Positions 31,368 through 43,848 of a DNA stretch of 64,000 nucleotides are shown here, piece after piece. This DNA comes from Clavaria fumosa. Taxonomy: Eukaryota > Basidiomycota > Agaricomycetes > Agaricales > Clavariaceae. The notes beneath the pieces were generated by a model. The model was not told the DNA's origin and searched no databases. It worked only from the letters and a program-made list of their open reading frames with translations. The translations under genes and the position numbers were made by a program. Location: the NCBI GenBank assembly GCA_951802425.1, contig OX637794.1, forward strand, positions 1,984,001-2,048,000. The letters are read 5' to 3'. Positions within the stretch are counted from its first letter, which is position 1; the number at the start of each line of letters is the position of its first letter.

Positions 31368-34082
31368 AAAATCCCAAGCCTGATCCATGGTAAGGAAATC
31401 ATGTGTCTGATCATGCATAAGATACTGGAGACCAGTCATGACCAGATCAGCATGCTCCTGTTCAGAGACCATGGGAGCAGTGAGCAGGAGCTCATCATCA
31501 CTGCTAGCAGGAGAAGGAGAAGGAGGCTGAGGAGGAGGAGTGGGAGACTTCTGATGACCATGGAGGACATTCTCATTGAGGGAGCCCTTAGGACGAGCCA
31601 TTCTGGGTGGATTCAAGTGTCTTGAGGGTGCAGGAGCTGGTTCAATAGGCACAGTAGCAGAACCATCATTCTGAGCAGCCATGGGCACTGGTGGAGGTGG
31701 TACATCATAGTCCTGCTCATCCTCATCATCCCCTTGATGGAGCACCACCACAGACTTAGGAGAGGGTGGGCCAACCACAGGAGGGAGGGAATCAGAGGCA
31801 AGCTGAATGGGACCAGAGTAAGTGCCAGGGAAACATCGTTCATCAAAGGCTGCATGGCTACTGATGATGATCTGCTTGCTGACAGGATCCCAGAACTTCC
31901 ATGCTTTGACACCTTCAGGGTAGCCAACAAGGATGCATTTCTTGGAGTGAGGTTGCAAAGCTTTCCTCTTTTCTTTGTGCACCAGCACATAGGCCAGGCA
32001 ACCAAAGATTCTGAAATGCGATATGTCTGGCTTCTTCCCTGTCCAAATATGGTAAGGGGTGTCCCCCTGAAGGGCAGCAGATGGAGTCCTGTTCCTGGTG
32101 TGCACATAGGCTGCAACAGCAAGGGGCCAGAAGGAGGGAGGGAGTTTGGCCTGAACCAGGAGTGCAGTGGTGGAGGCAGCAATGTCTCTGTTTGACTGCT
32201 CTGCAACTCCATTCTGGTGAGGCTCATTAGGCTCAGTGTGCTGATGCATAATACCATGGTCTGTGCAGAACTCATTGAACTCCTTGGAGATATACTCCCC
32301 TCCTTTGTCATCCCTGGACATCTTGATGTGGCAATCAAGCTGGTTCTCTACCAATGCCTTGTACTGCTTGAAGGCATTGAGAGCCTCACTTTTGCGCCTC
32401 AGGAAAGCAACAATCAGGTATCTGGACTTGTCATCAATGAAGGTCTGCCAATAGTGATACCCCTCCCTGCTAGCTACAGGAAGAGGGCCCTTCACATCAG
32501 AGTGAACAAGTCCAAGAAGCCTGGACTGCCTGGATGTGGCAGTCTTGGGAATGTCATGACGATGTTGCTTCCCAAGGATGCAAGGCTCACAGATTGGGTC
32601 AGGGGCACTCTGAGAGTGGATAGTCATCCCTGAGACAATCTTGTGGAGGTGCATAAGCTTGAGGTCAGCAATGTTAAGATGAGAACATCGCTGATGCCAC
32701 AGAGAGAGGTCCATGGGACAGGTGCTGGCAGCCTTGGCACTTTCTGCTTGGTTGGGCACTATGGCATGACCATCAAGGTACCCAACATTATGCATGTTGA
32801 CTGTGGCTGTAAAAGCCATCTGACCACCATGAAAGAAAGAGACTAGATTTTTCTCTATGGACACAGAGTATCCCTTTGATCTAGTAAGGTGGAACAGAGA
32901 CAGCAAATTGCTGCCCAAGTCTGGTACATGCAAACAATCATGGAACACAACAGGGCACATCTTTATCCCATTCACAACAGGCTGGAATTCAACTGATCCC
33001 AAACCTGCAGAGTAGACAATAGAGTGGTCAGCAAGTTGAATTGCAACCACATGTGGGATGTATGAACGAAACCAATGACGATGGGGGGTCATGTGTGATG
33101 TGGCACCTGTGTCAGTATTCCATTGATTGCAAGCAGGAGATTTCAGCCAAAGAGCATGATTAGAGGAAGTGAGAGCACTTGCATGGCCAGCAAATTCAAC
33201 ATGGGCTGAGTTGCCCTGTTGCACAGGGGTATCCTGAGTTGCTTCTTTGGCAACATGTTGCTTAGGCAATCCTTTCTTGCCCTTCCCTTTTGCACTCTGC
33301 TGTCCCCTTCCTGTCACCTGTGCTTTAGCTAGCTCTGAAGCCTGCCACTTTCTGAAACAGGTGTCCTCAGCATGGCCAGGAATGCCACAGAAGAGGCAGG
33401 ACAAGTGGGAAGTTGGCTTCTGCAAAGCAGAGGCAGGCATGGCAAGGGCAGGATTGGCAAGGCCGCGGGCAAGACATTGGCTCTCCTCATTCTGAAAGGC
33501 AGACTGGAGCTTGGCAAGGTCCAGGGAGTCAATAAGGAGCAAGGATGATGCAAAGTTGTTGTACTCTGCAGGCAAAGCTCTGATGAGAGTCATACAGAGC
33601 AGCTCCTGGTCCAAGTCTGCAAGGGTGAATGTGGAAGGTCTAAGTGCCTTAACATCCTGGAGTGCCTTATCTGCCCTGGCCATGAGAGAAGGTAAACTCT
33701 CATTCTCTTCTTTTCTGATGTTGAAAAGGGCATCATAGGCATTGAAACGGGCTCCAGGATGTTTTTGGAGGTGCACAGACTCCAGCTTTTTCCACATGGC
33801 AACAGGGTCACCCTTGAGATCCTTAACATGGACCTTCTGACTATCCTCTAAACCAAGCCAGATCTCCCCAGAAGCCCTAGCAGACTTCCTTCTCCAATCA
33901 CTCAGCTCCTTCTTCTCCTCTAAAGAGGGTGTGGTAGGGTCCACAAGGCTTGGCTGCACACAAGAGCCATCCACATACTCCCACAATTCCTTGGTGCTGA
34001 GATAGGCTTCCATATTGTCAGCCCATTGTCCCCAGTTGGTGTTGTTAAGACAGGGGAAGGTGTTTTTGTTGTCAGAAGACAT
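31368..34082 (-). pseudogene. Copia element F gag-protease-integrase, cut by A2
   Basis: Open for about 905 codons from the ATG at 34082 (MSSDNKN); the frame extends a little further upstream, but this ATG sits directly before the gag domain. In order: UBN2-type gag (NWGQW, ELWEYV, FNAYDAL), zinc knuckle CLFCGIPGHAEDTC near 250, protease with DTGATSHM near 350, GAG-pre-integrase HHCC region (SLWHQRCSHLN, CEPCILGKQH) and integrase (HSDVKGPLP, then DDKSRYL, then KGGEYISKEF and the PHQNGVAEQ signature). The frame has no premature stop; it was broken by A2. The reverse-transcriptase entry survives at 10614-10756. Confidence 0.92.
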
Positions 34083-35240
34083 GATGGTGATAGATGGTGG
34101 TAGGAAATGAAAAATGGGTGAAAAAAGCGAAATATGTGGGTATGGGAGCATGTGGACAGGTTCCTGGTACTATGAGGTTGAACGTCAGGCCTGGTTTCTA
34201 ATCAAACACCAGTCCACTCTCAGATTGATGAAATTGGTGTTAGCAGTGGTAGTTGATAGTGGAGCAACTTCCAAATGGAAGGGGAGGCAACTGTAAACCC
34301 GCCAGCCCAATCTCCCTACACACTGCATACAGAGAGAGGTGCAAAGGCAACCGGGGTAACACTCAAAACAAGGCCCAGGGAGGTAGCACTTCACTGTACG
34401 TCACCTTGTTCTAGTCTCTCTTCAGTAGACCAATGTCCAACTGTACTAACAGTTAAACCCAACAGAAGATGATGGAAGGATGAATTGGGTGTTACCCAGA
34501 AGCAGAGTTGAAAGACCAGCAGAGAGAGGCGGTCAATGGGGTGAATTTTGCGCACGCAATACGGATCGTCTTCACCGTCCAGGTACCAGGAAGGTAGACA
34601 AGAAATTCGGTCGATGAGGCGATTCTTGCGCGCACGATAGCGGTCGAAGGGGACGTGATAACCTTATAAAAAGGTGTGGGGTGGTAGAACAGCTTCTTGC
34701 AAAGAAAATGAGTTCTAGGTGAGCTGATGGCGATGGGAATTGAGCAGGATATGCTCAAAACACTGAGGGGTCCAAATTCGAAGTTGGAAAGTCGAAAAAC
34801 GCAAATAACTCTGGAACGGTAGGTCAGATAAATTAAGGGATGATATGGGCTGAAATAACTCGTCGAGGCGCACCAGACTGCCGCGGGAAACGTCTGCAGC
34901 AGAGCAGTGGATAGTGGAATATAAGGGATTTTGTTGAAATCACAAGAATTGATGTAGAGCACGAACGACTAGTCGGATCAAAATGTCGGAGGGAGCGGAA
35001 TTGTTCTCCCAGACAAGGCGAGCGCGGCGAATACAAATAGTAGTGGGGTTTACTTTGTAGAAGTCGAGATATCGCACCAAAAAGTACCCCTGCACCGAAA
35101 AGTGGCTGATCCAAGTGATCCAAAGTGATCCAGGAGGTCCAGGTAGGTGAATATGGGGTTTTTGAGGGTGCAGAATCGATTGGTGAGGTCAGATAATTGA
35201 TCAGAGTGGCCTAGAAGCCGGGTCTCATAATCTGAGAAGG
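34083..35240 (-). repeat. Leader and probable LTR of Copia F, boundaries not fixed
   Basis: No real coding frame. The far end near 35222 (minus) contains ATTATGAGACCCGG, also found beyond the Copia gag at 1168-1190, so both leaders probably begin at a related LTR terminus. The second LTR is absent, as expected after loss of the 3' half. Confidence 0.45.
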
Positions 35241-35304
35241 CCAGATAGGCCAAAACCTCGAGATGGTGCCCAGGGAGGGTCACCAGAAGCTAACAAAGTG
35301 TTAG

Positions 35305-35396
35305 CTGGGCCAGAGGCACTCAGTAAGAGATATATTCAAGGCATAGAAATGTACGAAACATGACATACCTGGGCCAGAGGCACTCAGTAAGAGATA
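35305..35396. repeat. 28-bp direct repeat pair beyond Copia F
   Basis: CTGGGCCAGAGGCACTCAGT, then AAGAGATA, occurs at 35305-35332 and 35369-35396, 36 bp apart. Its position relative to a Copia leader parallels the pair at 1242-1336. Confidence 0.6.
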
Positions 35397-35507
35397 ACTC
35401 TACTGATTGCCTCTGACACAGGTCTTCAGCCGCTTTTTGACCAAATAGAGGTAAACAACATCCAGAATAGGTATCTATTATGTAAACAGAGTTCCTCATC
35501 ATCACAG

Positions 35508-36246
35508 AACTCAACAGATGTAAAGGTCGTGGAGTTGACAGCGTGGAAGGAGGAGGTGGAGAGAGATTTCGAGGCTCTCCATGGGGAATGGCAAGGTGAG
35601 TTTCATTTGTTTTTTATGCATACTTAAACTTATTTCTTCTTTTCCTTATTAGAACAAGAGGTCAATCTCCGGGGAATGCGATGCGAGTTGGAAGAGGTGC
35701 GACTTGAGTTGGAGAAGTCGCGAGGAGACTACAAGGGTAAGTCCCATAATTATGATGGTCGAAATATGTTGATCTTCATTTTCAGAATTGTTGGAGATAT
35801 TAGAGGAAGTGTGGGGAGAATCGCAGGAGATGAGGAGTGCTTTAGAAAGGTCGCGTGGGGAGAAAGAAAGTAAGTGACTCGTTGGATTTAAAAATGAGTT
35901 GATGTTTGACAGTCTGCTAGGGATGGATGGGGTTTTGCTGACGTTATGTGGACGAATCAGCGAATTCCGCACATGGGGGCGTCGCGGTTTAGAAGTGGTG
36001 TTCTTTGGTTATGAAGAGTTACTTCGTAAGCTGTTGAGTGGGGTGGAGTTGTCATTGGTGACAAAATGGGTGGAGAAGGAGCAAGATCGATTGCAGGCTG
36101 AGTTAATGGGGTTCCCGCGAGTGGACCAGACTGGGTGATTGATTGAGGAGGAGGGAGAGCAGACGGAGGAGAAAAGTCCCAGTGTGGAAGAGGTAGATGA
36201 GGTGGAAGGGTTGCAAAAGGGGGAGGAAAAGGCTCACGACCAGTAA
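35508..36246 (+). pseudogene. Spliced coiled-coil gene antisense to gypsy H, 5' end missing
   Basis: Four exons fit: 35508-35595, 35653-35736, 35786-35869 and 35921-36138 (TGA), joined by GT-AG introns of 57, 49 and 51 nt. Every junction is phase 1, so the frame is kept. Exons 2 and 3 are both exactly 84 nt and encode similar 28-residue segments ending KSRGDYK and RSRGEKE, which is four heptads of coiled coil. The frame stays open beyond TGA 36136 for 35 acidic codons to TAA 36244, followed at once by AATAAA, so the TGA is probably a CGA-to-TGA mutation. The start codon is not found; Copia F or the 28-bp repeats lie upstream. The gene converges on the end of H pol (36342). No family recognised. 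Confidence 0.65.
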
Positions 36247-36341
36247 ATAAAAATTTTCTTGTTGTAATTTTATTGTGTATATGAATTGCTGTGAAATCCA
36301 GAGTGAGAAAGTGAAGAAAAACGAAAAGGAGGCAAGGAAAA

Positions 36342-39300
36342 TTATTGAGTTGCATGAGTCGTGCGGGGTTTTTCCGGGTAGGTTGCGTGGAAATCCTTTA
36401 AGAGTTCCTTCGAGCCGGAAAGTGATTCAATGGGCTCCCAGGTGTCGTCCTCGGGTCCGTAACCTTCCCAACATATGAGGTAAAGCACTTTCCTACCCCT
36501 CCTTTGAGAATCTAGTATGTCAGCGACTTTGTAGTGTTGTTCACTGTCGATTTCAATAGGGGGTGGGGGTTGCTGTTGTCACTGGGGGAAGGTATCGTTG
36601 TAGACCTTCTCTAGTAATGAAACGTGGAACACATCATGTATTCCTTGCATCGATTTTGGTAACTGGAGGCAATAAGCGTGAGTCGAAACTTTCACGAGTA
36701 TAGAGAAAGGTCCGGCTCGTTTCAAATCCAGTTTCTTCATCGGCCTCTTCATCTTTACATTTCGCAGGTCTAACCACACCTTCCTTCCAATCCAGCGTAA
36801 TCTCTCTCTTCTTGTCCATGAAGCGCGAATAGGCATCATTCGCAACCTTGAGTTCATCTCATAGGTGCTGATGGAGCATCTTGAGATTGGTCACGACCAT
36901 GTGGGCCTTGTGTGCGGGTATCCCTTCAGGGGAAATCATGAGTCTTGGGTGGTATCCCTTGTTCACAAAGAACAGGGAGACACCGGTAGTGCTATGGGGG
37001 GTATTATTGTATACGAACTCAGTGAGCGGAAGTTGGTAGGTCCAATCCTCCTGTTGGTAGTTTGTATAGATTCATATGTATTGCTCGAGTATTTGGTTGA
37101 TCCGTTCGGTTTGTCTGTCGGTCTCAGGATGGTAGGCTGTGGAGAGATTGGAAGTAATATCCAGAGCCTGACATAATGAAGACCAAAACTTAGAAACGAA
37201 TAATTTTCCTCTATCCGACACTATGTCTGTGGGTAGCCCATGCTTTGAGAAGACATGAGCGATGAAGTGTTGGGCCAGTTCCTTCGCAGTGTCAGTAGTG
37301 TTGGAGGAGATAAAGATTGCTTGCTTCATAAGTCGGCAGACGACAACGAGGATTGAGTCAAAGGTTGTGGAGAGAGGGAGGGCTTCGATATGGTCCATCG
37401 AGATTGAAGACCAAGGTCGCTTGCCTATGGGCAAGGGCTTGAGGAGTCCATAGGGTTTGTGTCAGATGGGTTTTGCCCTTGCGCAGGTGTGACAACCACG
37501 GATGTAGGCGGTTACGTCCTTTCTGAGTCCTGGCCAGAAAAACAACCTATTTATTAGCTGGGTTGTCTTCCTTATACCTGGATGTCCTCATAGTTTGTGG
37601 TCGTGGTTGGAGCATAGAATATTGAATTGGAGAGAGTCGTGGTCGGGAACATATATTTTGCCATCTCGAAGTAATAGTGAACCGTTGGGTGAAAGTGAGA
37701 ATGCCTTGTCGTGACCTTGTGAAGCATCTTGAGACTTTCTGGAGAAGTAAAGGTTGCGAGGAGTGTGTCGGATTTGCAAGAATAGAGCCTCTTCGTTGAG
37801 TATGACAGCTGCTCGAAGGAGTTCTGGTATCGCGACCTTGTTGTTTTGTGCATTGGTCGCGGGTTGGTCGGCCTTCTTCAGGTAGACGTCAGGTTGTCAG
37901 GTGAGGGCATCTGGCTTTGCACCTAGTTTTCCTGCTCGATAATGAATTACATAGTCAAAACTGGAAAGATACTCAGCCCAGCGGGCTTGTCGGCGGCTAA
38001 GTTGCTTCGTAGTGGTGAAATAACATAGATTGTTGTGATTGGAGAAGACCTGAACTTGATATCTCACACCCTCGAGGTATGCTCGCCATTGCTTGAAAGC
38101 TTCATGGATCACAAGGAGTTCTTTGTCGTATATGTCGTAATTGAGCTCTGCGGCGATCATCGTTCATGTGTGAAAGGTGATGGGGCATAATTTGTTGGTC
38201 GTGGGATCGGTCTGGGATAGAATGGCCGCTATGGTGTAATCAGAAGCATCACATTTGTAGTGTCGGAGGACGGGAGCTTCGGTGAAGGCCTGCTTGAGAG
38301 TTTCGAAGATTTGTTGACATCGCGAGCTCCACTTCCACAGCGTATCCTTGTGGAAGAGTCGCGTAAGTGGAATGACGATGCCTGAATAGTTGTCAATGAA
38401 TCTCCAGTAGAAATTAGTGAAACCTAAAAAGCTCTGAAGGTCGCGAATTTTTGTGGGTACAGGCCAGCTGAGGATGGCCTGAATCTTTGAAGGGTCCATC
38501 ACAATTCCATTGGGGGACACTATAACTCCAAGGTACTCGACCATCGTGGTGTGGAAATCACACTTCTCAGGTCGTGTGTGTAGGTTCGCCTTGCGTAGTT
38601 GTCATAGGACCTCTCGGACATGGTCGCGATGTTCTTTGATATTATCTGAGTAGATCAAGATGTCGTCAAGGTAGACGACTATGTTGACGTCAACCAAGTC
38701 ATGGAATATATCATTCATGAGATGCTGAAAGGTCGTGGGTGCGTTCGTGAGTCCAAAAGGCATAACAAGATATTTGAATGCGCTGTAGCAAGTGCGGAAC
38801 GCAGTTTTCCACTTGTCTCCTTCAGCTATCCTCACGTTATTGTACCCAGCATGAAGGTCGATTTTTGAATAGACTTTGGCTGATCGTAATTGGTCAATGA
38901 GGGTCTCGATTCGGGGAATTGGGTAGCGATTCTTTCGGGTTATCTTGTTGAGGCCCTGGTAATCGACACAGAGACGAAGGCTTCCATCTTTCTTTTTCAC
39001 GAAGAGTACCAGTGCGCCCACGGGTGACTTTGACGGCCAAATGAAGCCTTTTTCCAACATGTCATCCAAATAATCCTTCAACGTCTTTAACTCCACTTCT
39101 GACATGTTGTATAGTTTTCCATGAGGAGGTGTCGCACCTTCCTCAAGTTCAATTCGGTGGTCGTAGTCGCAGTGTGGAGGTAGTTCCTGGGCTAGGGCTT
39201 CGGAAAATACATCCATGTAGTTGTGGTACTCTCGTGGAACTATTTCTTCTGGTTTCGGGGGAGGGGTTTGGGTGGTCGTGGAACTTGCAAGTAAGGATTC

Positions 39301-41254
39301 GTTGTCGTAGGGGTTGTTTGTAGGTTGGAAATACAGGTGTCCTATAAATTCTCCTTGTTGCTCCAAGCGACGAAGCATAGTGGCCTTGACTAGTTGAACT
39401 CGTAAGGGTTTAGGGGGTTTCGGGGTTGAGTTTGCAAGGTTGGGGGAGGGTTTACTTGGGGGTTTCACATCCAGAATGGTGAGGGGGATAGTCGCAGAGC
39501 GGGCTGTCTGTCTGAAACTAAGGGAAAGGTTAGTCCAATTGATCTTAGGGTTCCAGGTTTGCAACCAGTTGAGCCCTAGAATGATGGGGGTAAGGGGATG
39601 AGTTTTAGTAACAAGGAACTTGATAGATTGGATGGTATCGTCAGGGAACTTTGTATTAGCGAGGATGTAATGTGTGATATTGGAGTTGGAAGAACTTCCG
39701 TTGAAGTATTGAAGAGGTAGGGATTGTGGGAGCAGCATTAGGAGGTTTGGACAGGTGTTTGTGAGGGTAAAATCGATAAAATTCATTGATGCGCCACAGT
39801 CAACAAGAGTATTGAGAGGAATCGAACCGAAATCTGGTATTTGCGTTTTTATGAGGAAAGATTGAGAGGACTGGGAAGCAATAGTCGTATTAGAAAAGTC
39901 ACAAGGAAACTGAGGAGAGGAGGAACTAGTCACGGCCCGCACGAGTATGGGGGTTGCTTCTTCATCGCGACTCAGAGTTCCCCTGGAAGTTCCTGAGCCG
40001 CTTCCTCATTTAACTCTTCATGCAGGTTATCCTCATGCTCTTCCACTTCTTCCTTGACTTCATATGCTTCCTGGAAGTCTTCCTCTCCTTCTTCCAGTGT
40101 AAACACGGCTTGTCCTGTTACTCATCGATTGGGACAAGCAGCACTATAATGTCCAGGTTTCCCACATCTCAAACACAAATTTCCCTGACATCATCATTCT
40201 CGTTCCTCATCGCTAAGGGGGATGTAGGGCGGATTCGGATTTGGTTGGCAAGGCAGATTGGTGGGTCGTGGTGTGGTCACAGGGTTTCCTGTAGCTGGAC
40301 AGGGTGTCGTAGGGTTGTTGCCAGCAGCGGGATAGGGTCGCAACGTTGTTTGAAGGTTGTGATTTCTGCCTTGTTGAGTAAAGGGACGACTTCCGCCTTG
40401 TTGAGCAGGAGGACGAGGAGCAGGAGGGTTAGCACGGATTTGAGTTCGGCGAGTCTCACTCTCATACTCCCAGTGCCTCCGGTCTATTTGCATTGCTAAA
40501 TCTCGAAGTTCTTGGTACATCGTAGGTCACGGAATAACTTTCATGGCCTCTTTGATGCGCGTGGACAGCGAACAGTAGAGTTCTGATTGTAGAGCAGTGG
40601 AATTCCATTTGGATTCAAAGGCAAAAGACTCGAAGTGTATAATATGGTTTGAGAACTGCTCGTTTTCGCCCATCTGCAACATACGGAGGTTCTGGTCCAC
40701 TTTGATCTGCGTATTAACTATTCCAAACATTCCTCCAAACTTGTGGATGAATCCTTCCCAGGAGTGTAGGGCCAGATGTTCGGCATTGAATTGAAGGAGG
40801 GAGGTGTAGTGGCTCTGCATGGTGTCCGTGAGGTAGGAGGCTGCGAAAGTAACCCTCTCATGGTCTCCCTGGAAGGTTACAGGTTTTGCGAAGAAAGTCA
40901 TAAGGCATTCTGTGATGAAAGGTTTCCATTTATGCTGGTCGCGACCATTAAAAGGTTCAGGGTGCCTGGTATCAAGCTTTGATTCTCGAGCAAAGGCATC
41001 CTGAACCAATGGTCCTTCGGAAGGAGGAGCCTGGTAATAATGGTGGTGGTGGTGGTGGGTACCAGGAGCCTCGTCTCGAAGCGCGGCAGCAAGGTGTGGA
41101 AGCATAGGAGGGATCGGAGGGACCTGCAGGGCTTCAGCCTGAGATGGGGGGCAGGATGCTGGTCGCATCTCCATCGGGGTACTGGTCACACTTCCGGTTG
41201 AGGAATACGGAAGGGTTCGACCGGTACTTCGAAGTGGGAGACAGGTTGAAGTGT
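36342..41254 (-). pseudogene. Gypsy H gag-pol, heavily mutated
   Basis: Reading leftward: gag (from about 41174; the HPEPFNGRD region, with a His/Tyr run near its start), zinc knuckle (CLRCGKPGHYSAAC, near 40165), protease with VDCGASMNFID, reverse transcriptase with YLDDILIYSDN (near 38670), RNase H ([10 protein letters not shown]), integrase (HPGIRKT, HTCARAK, SMDHIEALP, VSDRGKLF) and a chromodomain ending at 36342. It is a different chromovirus family from A/B. I count about ten in-frame stops (40524, two near 40190, near 40130, 38599, 38161, 37894, near 37585, near 37455, 37069, 36858). All are TGA and sit where arginine is expected. There is also a frameshift near 36790. The 5' LTR is missing because P2 begins at 41255; no 3' LTR was found. 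Confidence 0.88.
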
Positions 41255-43848
41255 CAGTAGTACTGACTCAAATAATTAACTAGACACAGCAGTTAGGTAT
41301 AATTCATAGTGTAGTACTCTTTGCAGCTACAGCTGAACAAGGAATCCTTATGGTCAGTCAACTTGTCTAGTTAACTTGTCAAAGGTAGTACATGGGGGAC
41401 TAGTATACTAGATACAGCTGATAGCTGTGGATCTAGTGGACTAGTTACAGCTACTAGGTGTGGACCTGGTGGACTAGTTGCAGGTACTGGCTATGGGTCT
41501 AGTGAATTAGTTACAGCTGCTAGCTGTGGGTCCAGTGGACTAGTTACAGCTACCAGTTGTGGATCTAGTGGACTAGGTGCAGCAAGTAGGTGTAGGTCTA
41601 GTGGACTAGTTGCAGCTATTAGCTGTAGATGTAGTGAACTAGTTACAGCTAGTAGCTGTGGGCCTAGTGGACTAGTTGCAGCTACTAGCTGTAGATCTAG
41701 TGAACTAGTTACAGCTATTAGTTGTGGATGTAGTGAACTAGTTGCAGCTATTAGCTGTAGACATAGTGAACTAGTTACAGCTAGTAGGTGTGGATCTAGT
41801 GAACTAGTTGAAGCTACCAGCTGTGGACCTAGTGGACTAGTTACAGCTGCTAGCTGTGGGTCCAGTGGACTAATTACAGCTACCAGTTGTGGATCTAGTG
41901 GACTAGGTGCAGCAAGTAGGTGTAGGTCTAGTGGACTAGTTGCAGCTACTAGCTGTGGGCCTAGTGGACTAGTTGCAGTTACTAGCCGTAGATGTAGTGA
42001 ACTAGTTACAGCTATTAGTTGTAGATGTAGTGAACTAGTTGCAGCTAGTAGGTGTAGGTCTAGTAGACTAGTTGCAGCTATTAGCTGTAGATGTAGTGAA
42101 CTAGTTACAGCTAGTAGCTGTGGGTCTAGTGGACTAGTTGCAGCTACTAGCTGTAGATGTAGTGAACTAGTTACAGCTATTAGCTGTAGATGTAGTGAAC
42201 TAGTTGCAGCTAGTAGGTGTAGGTCTAGTAGACTAGTTGCAGCTAGTTGCTGTAGATCTAGTGAACTAGTTACAGCTATTAGCTTTAGATGTAATGAACT
42301 AGTTGCAGCTAGTTATTGTGGACCTAGTGGACTAGTGGCAGCTACCAGCTGTGGGTCTAGTGGACTAGTTACAGCCATTAGCTGTGGATCTAGTGAACTA
42401 GTTGCAGCTAGTTGCTGTAGATCTAGTGAACTAGTTACAGCTATTAGTTGTAGATGTAGTGAACTAGTTGCAGCTACTAGCTGTGGACCTAGTGGACTAG
42501 TTGCAGCTACTAGCTGTGGGTCTAGTCAGCTACTAGCTGTAGATCTGGTGAATTAGTTACAGCTACTAGCTGTGGATCTAGTGGACTAGTTGCAGCTAGT
42601 TGCTGTGGGTCTGGTAGACTAGTTACAGCTATTAGCTGTGGATCTAGTCAGTTAATGATGTAGATTCCTTGCAATAAATCATTGTAATTACAATAGGTGG
42701 CCATTGCAAGAATGACTGAACAAACAATAGCAAACAAAATATGCTAAAAATTAAAACAAAAACTCGAAATTGAGCAGCCCTGTGCCTGGTCCCTTGGGTA
42801 CAGGTTACCAACCAGGCATAGCTGCTTTTGGTAAGCTGCTATGACCATGGGAAAATTTTTGCATGACTTGCAAAATATGACTTTTTATACACCAAAAGAT
42901 CGGCAAAAATCAGGAGATTCTAGATCTGGACACCCCACATTTGTATCTGCCTTGGTTCAGTGTCAGTTTGCAAAATACACAGAAAATATTCATTTTTCTA
43001 CAATTCTGCAGTACTCTGGCTTGAAAATGGATAGGAGAGGATACACACACCTACACCCACTACCTGTTGAGATATGGGGAGGGTGTGGATTAGTTTAACA
43101 ACTCACCCACCATCTCTGTCACCTCCCTGGAATCCATTATTAGGAATTAGGGCAAGTGAGAAAACAGGAAGAGGCCGAAGCCGAAAGGGGGCGCACAAGT
43201 GAGGTGTTATTGGCCTGGGAGCATGGCTATTTGTTATATTGCAAATTCCAGCCATCAGACTACACCTTATGACATCTAATACAATCATACAAAACCCCAT
43301 AATATTTGGTGCAGAACTACAGATTCCCCATGTCTATTTTCCCAAATTTCTCAAAATCTCTCCCCAGATAGCCTCCTTTGTCAAATCACATATTCCTGTT
43401 AGCAAGTAGCTGACAATGTATACATGAAGACATGTTTAAAGTTTGGTGAAGTTAGGCCAAGTTCTCAGGAAGATAGCCCAGAATGTGTCTTTGGGAGGAC
43501 AGTCTAAAGTGAGAGCAAAGATGAAGGCAAGGTTAAGGAAGACCTTGACTGTCCTCCCAAAGACACATTCTGGGCTATCTTCCTGAGAACTTGGCCTAAC
43601 TTCACCAAACTTTAAACATGTCTTCATGTATACATTGTCAGCTACTTGCTAACAGGAATATGTGATTTGACAAAGGAGGCTATCTGGGGAGAGATTTTGA
43701 GAAATTTGGGAAAATAGACATGGGGAATCTGTAGTTCTGCACCAAATATTATGGGGTTTTGTATGATTGTATTAGATGTCATAAGGTGTAGTCTGATGGC
43801 TGGAATTTGCAATATAACAAATAGCCATGCTCCCAGGCCAATAACACC
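41255..43848. mobile_element. Second foldback copy P2, right arm truncated
   Basis: Begins CAGTAGTACTGA like P1 and runs through outer sequence, a 33-bp array (41400-42655), inner arm, centre (about 43526) and the start of the right arm. It stops at 43848, where the sequence becomes part of the antisense gene of element L. The right array and outer arm are absent and there is no matching duplication. The left arm holds a 52-bp piece of that same gene (43153-43204), inserted into otherwise continuous P sequence and in inverted orientation to the copy at 43849-43900. Confidence 0.87.
41400..42655 (+). repeat. 33-bp minisatellite array of P2 (about 38 units)
   Basis: Same 33-bp unit as in P1 with both dyads, more diverged. 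Not coding. Confidence 0.9.
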
